A stretch of DNA of 6,282 bases from Elusimicrobia bacterium RIFCSPLOWO2_01_FULL_54_10 (GTDB lineage Bacteria > Elusimicrobiota > Elusimicrobia > 2-02-FULL-39-32): NCBI GenBank assembly GCA_001799975.1, contig MGUQ01000081.1, forward strand, positions 2,942 through 9,223. Reading direction: 5' to 3'. The position numbers were made by a program, and so were the translations under genes. A model generated the notes under the pieces. That model was not told the DNA's origin, did not search any database, and saw only the letters and a list, made by a program, of their open reading frames with translations. Below, in pieces: positions 4,737 through 6,282 of this stretch; the stretch's first letter is position 1; each line of letters opens with the position of its first letter.

Positions 4737-6282
4737 CTAGTATTGTGGGGTTGCGATGAAGATGAGGGTGGTGGAGTAGTCGCCGGCGGCGTCGGCGCCG
4801 GGGTTCGCGGAGACCTTGTACGTCACCACCGTGTCGTCGGCAGTAACCGGTGCGGTATCGTCACCCACCAGGTCCCCGGGGCCGGTCGTCAAAAATTCCG
4901 CCCAGCACTTGCTATCGCCGCCGCAGGATCCCGCGTTCACGAACCGGTCTGCCGTACCGCCCGCAAGCGTCGCGTCATCCGTGTTGTACCCAAACCCGCA
5001 TTCACTGTTCGCCGGACAGTTCCCGTTCCAGTTTGTCGGCGCCGCGTTCGTCCCCGTCCACATCGGGATCGTATCCCCTCCTACAAGGCCCGTCAGTAGT
5101 TGCGTCGCCCAGAGGGTGAGCCGGTAGCCGTTGCTGGCGCCCGTGGTAACCGTCGCCGTCGTGGTGAGCGTCGCACTGGTCCAGCTGTTCGCGTTGCCCA
5201 GTGTTCCCAGGTCCACCGCAAGCGCATCCAGCGAGAAGGTAAAGGCAACTGCCATATCCGCAAGGAATGTGCCGCTCACCGGAGGATCGTTTGCGGCTCC
5301 AGGGTGTGCGTTTTCTGTTGCAATTGCACCGCTTCGCCACCAGTCATCATCAATCACCTCATCCTCGCCCGACCCGCTGTTCAGCGAGGACGTCACGTAG
5401 TTCGTGCCGTACTCAGTGAAATAGTTGTATGCGAGACAACAGGTTTGCGCCTCAATCACAAGGTTATAGATATAGAAGGTATTGCCGCCGCTGGTTTCCG
5501 CCCGTTCCCGAAGGCGAATGGCTCCCGCACTGTTGGGTTGCGGAATATGTCCACCTGCAGCCGTTCCTGTTCGCTGTGTGGTAGCCGCCGATCCCCAGTT
5601 GGCGCCGTCGTGCCGGAAAATCGTGGATGCGGGAGATCCTGTGTTTTCCGAAATAATCACATCGCCGTTTACTGAATCGTCTTGCGTCGTATCAATGTCT
5701 GCGCCCCCACCAGTGATGTGCACACTCAGATACCAATCTACGTTGAGCGTACCTCCCGCAATGGTGTTCCCGTTACCATTGACATCGCAGTTAAGCGCAG
5801 TGAGCGTTCCCGCCTGCAGCGCCATGTTCGAGAGCGAACACTCCTGCATGATTCGCTCTGCTCCCGCGTCGTTCTGAAACTCCCAGCTACCTGCGCCACC
5901 GATCCGGTTGATATCCGTGTACTGGGTCGCCCCTCCTCCACCGCCCTGCACCTGCAGCGCCTCGCCCGCATCCACGGTGACTCCCCTGCCCGCGCCGGTC
6001 TCAACCCGCACCGTGACCTGCCGCGGCGATCCGCCCAATGCGGTGCCATCAAAGTCCGTGTCGTAATCCCAGTACTCCGTCGCGGGCGTGTGGTAGTCGC
6101 CGTAGATAAAGAGCTTGCCGTTGTCCCCTGTGCCGTCCGCCGCTTCGTCGTGGTCGCGGGAATGCAACGACCCTGCCGTCTCCACATCAATTGTCGAGGC
6201 GGTCGAATTCCACATCACCAGATCTGTCGAACCATTGATATCCAGCGTCGCGTACACATCCCCGCCCGCACTGGACGTATTC
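4737..6282 (-). CDS. Large secreted surface protein with conserved C-terminal beta domain (5' end outside the window)
   Basis: The reading frame is open to the window edge, giving 514 visible C-terminal residues; the GTG at 6257 is probably internal. The visible part is rich in Gly, Thr, Ser, Asn and Asp with few Lys, typical of an exported protein, and contains beta-strand-like stretches such as VTVRVETGAGRGVTVDAGEA and NTFYIYNLVIEAQTCC that suggest beta-helix or Ig-like folds. The last about 173 residues (4740-5258) look like a discrete domain: FTFSLDALAVDLGTL, TATVTTGASNGYRLTLWA, NGNCPANSECGFGYNT, a cysteine pair in GSCGGDSKCW, and the ending YKVSANPGADAAGDYSTTL then IFIATPQY. I recognise this ending from large secreted Patescibacteria proteins; its outline also recalls WxL wall-binding domains. 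Four cysteines within the domain could form disulfides. The role is probably structural or adhesive at the surface; no enzyme motif is visible. The DUF916-like gene follows directly. Confidence 0.85.
   Translation of the reverse strand, partial: NTSSAGGDVYATLDINGSTDLVMWNSTASTIDVETAGSLHSRDHDEAADGTGDNGKLFIYGDYHTPATEYWDYDTDFDGTALGGSPRQVTVRVETGAGRGVTVDAGEALQVQGGGGGATQYTDINRIGGAGSWEFQNDAGAERIMQECSLSNMALQAGTLTALNCDVNGNGNTIAGGTLNVDWYLSVHITGGGADIDTTQDDSVNGDVIISENTGSPASTIFRHDGANWGSAATTQRTGTAAGGHIPQPNSAGAIRLRERAETSGGNTFYIYNLVIEAQTCCLAYNYFTEYGTNYVTSSLNSGSGEDEVIDDDWWRSGAIATENAHPGAANDPPVSGTFLADMAVAFTFSLDALAVDLGTLGNANSWTSATLTTTATVTTGASNGYRLTLWATQLLTGLVGGDTIPMWTGTNAAPTNWNGNCPANSECGFGYNTDDATLAGGTADRFVNAGSCGGDSKCWAEFLTTGPGDLVGDDTAPVTADDTVVTYKVSANPGADAAGDYSTTLIFIATPQY

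Noticed and set aside
4743..5877. Plus-strand frames of up to 191 codons opposite the large surface protein
   Set aside because: They are Arg/Pro/Val-rich translations typical of antisense frames in GC-rich genes, without domains.
6255..6257. GTG at 6257 as the true start of the surface protein
   Set aside because: The frame continues upstream to the window edge, and no signal peptide follows the GTG, so it is most likely an internal valine codon.

Overview
The window looks like chromosomal DNA from an uncultured bacterium, most likely of the Patescibacteria/CPR radiation (a Peribacteria/Peregrinibacteria-like, moderately GC-rich member is my best guess). This rests on protein style, not on a marker gene: a huge secreted Gly/Ser/Thr/Asn/Asp-rich protein with a conserved C-terminal beta domain ending in an 'IFIATPQY'-type motif, a DUF916-like single-pass surface protein beside it, and a secreted beta-propeller. 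Abundant short palindromic repeats of types common in environmental genomes fit but are not diagnostic. All genes are on the minus strand. TGA and TAG both act as stops and no long frame contains an internal TGA, so the code is standard.

Layout in transcription order (high to low coordinates). 6282-4737: 3' part of a large surface protein, its 5' end beyond the window. 4691-3501: a DUF916/CscA-like protein with signal peptide and C-terminal membrane anchor, 45 bp downstream and probably co-transcribed. 3498-3346: an array of short palindromic repeats starting 2 bp after that stop codon. 3265-2772: a hicB-hicA toxin-antitoxin pair, with a 28-bp-armed hairpin 1 bp after hicA. 2770-2255: about 500 bp without a credible gene but dense in repeats, hairpins and one consensus DnaA box. 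2254-86: a secreted seven-bladed PD40/TolB-like propeller fused to a beta-rich C-terminal domain, with a repeat beginning at its stop codon.

How the parts may work together: the first two genes look like a cell-surface module resembling the Firmicutes Csc/WxL complexes, in which a DUF916 protein accompanies secreted proteins carrying a C-terminal wall-binding beta domain. The propeller may be another exported surface protein. hicBA is a small stability or stress module embedded among repeats. The most unusual feature is a composite repeat present as intergenic DNA at 2557-2681 and again, in frame, inside the DUF916 gene at 4343-4425, where it encodes about 27 residues in a probable loop. This resembles in principle the Rickettsia palindromic elements that insert into protein genes.
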